Source of the DNA: Trueperaceae bacterium
GTDB taxonomy: Bacteria; Deinococcota; Deinococci; Deinococcales; Trueperaceae
Direction: 5' to 3'
Length of the DNA: 8,125 nucleotides
Assembly: GCA_007130355.1 (NCBI GenBank)
Contig: SLSQ01000038.1
Location: 1-8,125 of the forward strand
The notes under the pieces were generated by a model, which saw only the letters and a list, made by a program, of their open reading frames with translations, was not told the DNA's origin and made no database searches. This document shows, one piece after another, positions 6,593 through 8,125 of the stretch. Each line of letters starts with the position of its first letter. Position 1 is the stretch's first letter. Made by a program: the position numbers and the translations under genes.

Positions 6593-7731
6593 TCGTCCAC
6601 TCCGGCGAACGCCTCCACGTCGAGCCGGCTACGGACCGCGGGTAAGCCGAGCGGCGCGAGCCGCACGCGGCCTTCCTCGCCGTCCCGGACCAGGCCCCAC
6701 GCCCCCATCCGCCGCAGCAGGGCCGCCGCCTCGTCCGGCTCGAACCCGCTCGCGAGGGCGAGCGTGGCGAGGCGGGCGTCGCGGTGCAGCGCGACGGCGT
6801 GGAGGAGCAGCAGGTCCCGATGCTTCAGGGGCCGCGTCGACGGCAGCGTCAGGCGGGACGGGGAGCGGACCCAGACCGCGGCGTCGTCGCCGACGGCTCC
6901 GTCGCGGGGATCGGCCGCGCCGTCGAGGGGCGCGTCCGGTGCCGCGTCGGGAGGCGTCCACTCGGCCCCATCGTGCAGGCAGGCGCGCCAGATGGCGCGC
7001 GCCACGCCCGGCTCGCCCGAGGCGCGGTCGGCGAGCGCGCGGAAGGTGGCGTCGTCCGGCGGCGTGCCGGACCCGCGCATCCGCAACGGACCCGGCGGTC
7101 CGAGCCAGCTGCGCAGGTCCTCGGAGCGCAGCGGAGCGGGCGTCTGGACCGGCGGAAGGCCGCGCGCCTCCGGCAGCGTCCGCACGATCCAGGCCCACGC
7201 CCACGGCGCGACGTCGGCCGTCCACGGGCCGCGCCGCGCGCCGAGTCGCGCCAGCACCGTCCGGAGCGCACGGATCCCGTCGTGATGGCGGACCCACCAC
7301 CGTTCCAGGCGCGGAAGGTGGAGGGCCCGAGGATCGTCCAGGCGCTCGTGCACGGCGTCGGGGAGGTCACGGCCGAGCGGTGGATCGTCGGGCGGATCGA
7401 TCACGGTCGGGCCGTACGGACCGACGTCGTCGAGCGCGACGTTCCACGAGCCGTCGTCGGGCCGCACGATCAACGCCTGGGGCGTGCGCGCCCGGAGCGC
7501 GTCGTACGCCGCCCGCTGCGCCGCACGCGGAGGGGCGGGCGCGAGCCGCCCGAGCCGTTCGCGATCGACCGCGCCGAGACGCGCCTCGGCCGGCGTCGGG
7601 TCGCCGCGCGGCCCGCGGCCAGGGCGCCGCGCCCCGAGCAGGTCGCTCCACCAACGTCCCCGGCGTCGTTCCGACGCGCGCAGGTCGTCGTACCGTGCGC
7701 CGAGGGGCACGAACCTCCAGGGGGACCTCAC
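6589..7731 (-). CDS. Uncharacterised protein, possible ATPase-derived module with C-terminal winged helix
   Basis: A 380-residue soluble protein not recognised by name. The N-terminal 70 residues are Arg/Pro-rich and look disordered. Several segments recall a family of bacterial P-loop ATPases with winged-helix tails: ALIVRPDDGSWNVALDDV (86-103) sits where the P-loop should be but lacks the GxxxxGK[ST] signature; ALHLPRLERWWVRHHDGIRA (136-155) resembles the Walker B region; TADVAPWAWAWIV (171-183) resembles a sensor region; and ASGEPGVARAIWRACL (237-252) matches the GNPxxAxxxW helix. Residues 303-365 (LKHRDLLLLHAVALHRDARLA through GLVRDGEEGRVRLAP) look like a winged helix-turn-helix. A linker rich in Asp, Ala and Pro (about 256-285) precedes it. 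The start is a GTG overlapping the upstream stop as GTGA, and its own stop overlaps the mscS start as GTGA, so it is the middle gene of a coupled operon. The ATPase relationship is inference from remembered patterns; the winged helix is more secure. Confidence 0.75.
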   Translation of the reverse strand: MRSPWRFVPLGARYDDLRASERRRGRWWSDLLGARRPGRGPRGDPTPAEARLGAVDRERLGRLAPAPPRAAQRAAYDALRARTPQALIVRPDDGSWNVALDDVGPYGPTVIDPPDDPPLGRDLPDAVHERLDDPRALHLPRLERWWVRHHDGIRALRTVLARLGARRGPWTADVAPWAWAWIVRTLPEARGLPPVQTPAPLRSEDLRSWLGPPGPLRMRGSGTPPDDATFRALADRASGEPGVARAIWRACLHDGAEWTPPDAAPDAPLDGAADPRDGAVGDDAAVWVRSPSRLTLPSTRPLKHRDLLLLHAVALHRDARLATLALASGFEPDEAAALLRRMGAWGLVRDGEEGRVRLAPLGLPAVRSRLDVEAFAGVDE

Positions 7732-8125
7732 CCGCCGCCGTCCCGGCCGGCGAGCACGGCCTTCAACGCGCCGTAGCCGTAGCGCCCCCCCAACGCTTCG
7801 TGAAGCGGACGGAGGCGACCCCGGACCTCGTCGGGAAGCGCCTCGTGGGCCTCTTCGACCGCGCGGACCGCGGCGGCGTCGAGACCGGTCGCCTCCTGCA
7901 CGGTGAGGTCGCCGCGGCGGACCAGTTCGGCCAGGTGCCCCTCGACCGTCCGCAGCTTGAGCCCCCGCTCGGCCGCCACCGCCTCGGGCGCGTACCCGTC
8001 CAGGACGAGCGCGCGCGTCGCGTCGACGGTGTCCCCGGCCTCCCGCGTCGCCACCGGAGCGCCGGACGCCGTCCCGGCCGGGACGGACGCCGGGGCGGAC
8101 CCGCCCCCGAAGGCGAGGGGGACCG
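7728..8125 (-). CDS. recQ: C-terminal end of a RecQ-type helicase (HTH_40 domain), start beyond the right edge
   Basis: The frame stays open from the window edge to a TGA at 7728-7730, giving the last 131 residues. The first 31 or so form a Gly/Ala/Pro-rich linker (VPLAFGGGSAPASVPAG...). The rest is a helix-turn-helix unit with GYAPEAVAAERGLKLRTVEGHLAELVRRGDLTVQEATG, closing with LRPLHEALGGRYGYGALKAVLAGRDGGG. That pattern (an 'xxIAxxRgLxxxTIexHLaeL' core ending in 'LgxxxxYgxlrxVLA') is the HTH_40 domain found at the C-terminus of RecQ DNA helicases after the HRDC domains. RecQ unwinds DNA in recombination and repair. The helicase domains are outside the window, so another HTH_40 protein (for example a YpbB-like one) is possible. 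A GTG at 8054 could start a 108-residue stand-alone product, but the frame continues without a stop and no ribosome binding site or -10 box precedes it. The stop overlaps the next gene's GTG. Confidence 0.7.
   Translation of the reverse strand, partial: VPLAFGGGSAPASVPAGTASGAPVATREAGDTVDATRALVLDGYAPEAVAAERGLKLRTVEGHLAELVRRGDLTVQEATGLDAAAVRAVEEAHEALPDEVRGRLRPLHEALGGRYGYGALKAVLAGRDGGG

Noticed and set aside
5702..7776. Plus-strand open frames opposite the mscS operon (for example 5702-7285 and 6784-7776)
   Set aside because: They are antisense to MscS, which is clearly real, and to the coupled unknown gene, and they show no motifs.
7728..8054. Stand-alone 108-residue HTH gene starting at GTG 8054
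   Set aside because: The reading frame continues to the window edge through a linker with no stop, and the domain normally sits at the end of a larger protein.
1..8125. tRNA genes, CRISPR arrays, insertion sequences or attachment sites
   Set aside because: No cloverleaf with a CCA-type end, no regularly spaced repeats and no transposase or integrase motifs were seen; genes are closely packed with uniform codon bias and no sign of a transferred island.

Overview
The window is a very GC-rich bacterial chromosome segment. Protein resemblances point to the Deinococcota. The prolyl-tRNA synthetase is the archaeal/eukaryote-like type and closely follows the Thermus enzyme as I remember it, including the C-terminal tyrosine. 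The methionyl-tRNA synthetase has the Thermus-like CxxC...CxxH zinc knuckle and a fused C-terminal tRNA-binding domain. Several start codons lie 6-7 nt downstream of a TANNNT -10 box, the leaderless-mRNA arrangement known from Deinococcus. Very high GC with mesophilic-looking, Ala/Arg/Asp-rich proteins would fit a Trueperaceae-type lineage, but that placement is inference.

Layout. 1-339 (minus): 5' part of an unrecognised gene that runs off the left edge. 425-1870 (minus): proS. 1914-3644 (minus): a fusion of a ParB/sulfiredoxin-like N-terminal domain, a DUF4032-like middle and two universal-stress-protein (Usp) domains. 3645-3715: divergent intergenic region with a perfect inverted repeat and a leaderless-type promoter for metG. 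3716-5680 (plus): metG. 5681-5746: convergent gap with a GC-rich hairpin. 5747-8125 (minus): a tightly coupled operon whose three visible genes overlap by GTGA at both junctions. In transcription order these are the 3' end of a RecQ-type gene (HTH_40 C-terminal domain), an unrecognised 380-residue protein, and a small MscS-type mechanosensitive channel.

How the genes relate. proS and metG are housekeeping translation genes, each with its own putative leaderless promoter. The Usp fusion between them is probably a stress-linked nucleotide-binding protein of unknown function. The most unusual part is the right-hand operon. There the 380-residue protein looks like a divergent ATPase-derived module that has lost a recognisable Walker A motif but kept a C-terminal winged helix. 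It is translationally coupled to a mechanosensitive channel downstream and to a helicase-family gene upstream. No tRNA, rRNA, CRISPR array, insertion sequence or prophage feature was seen, and no intergenic stretch exceeds 100 bases.
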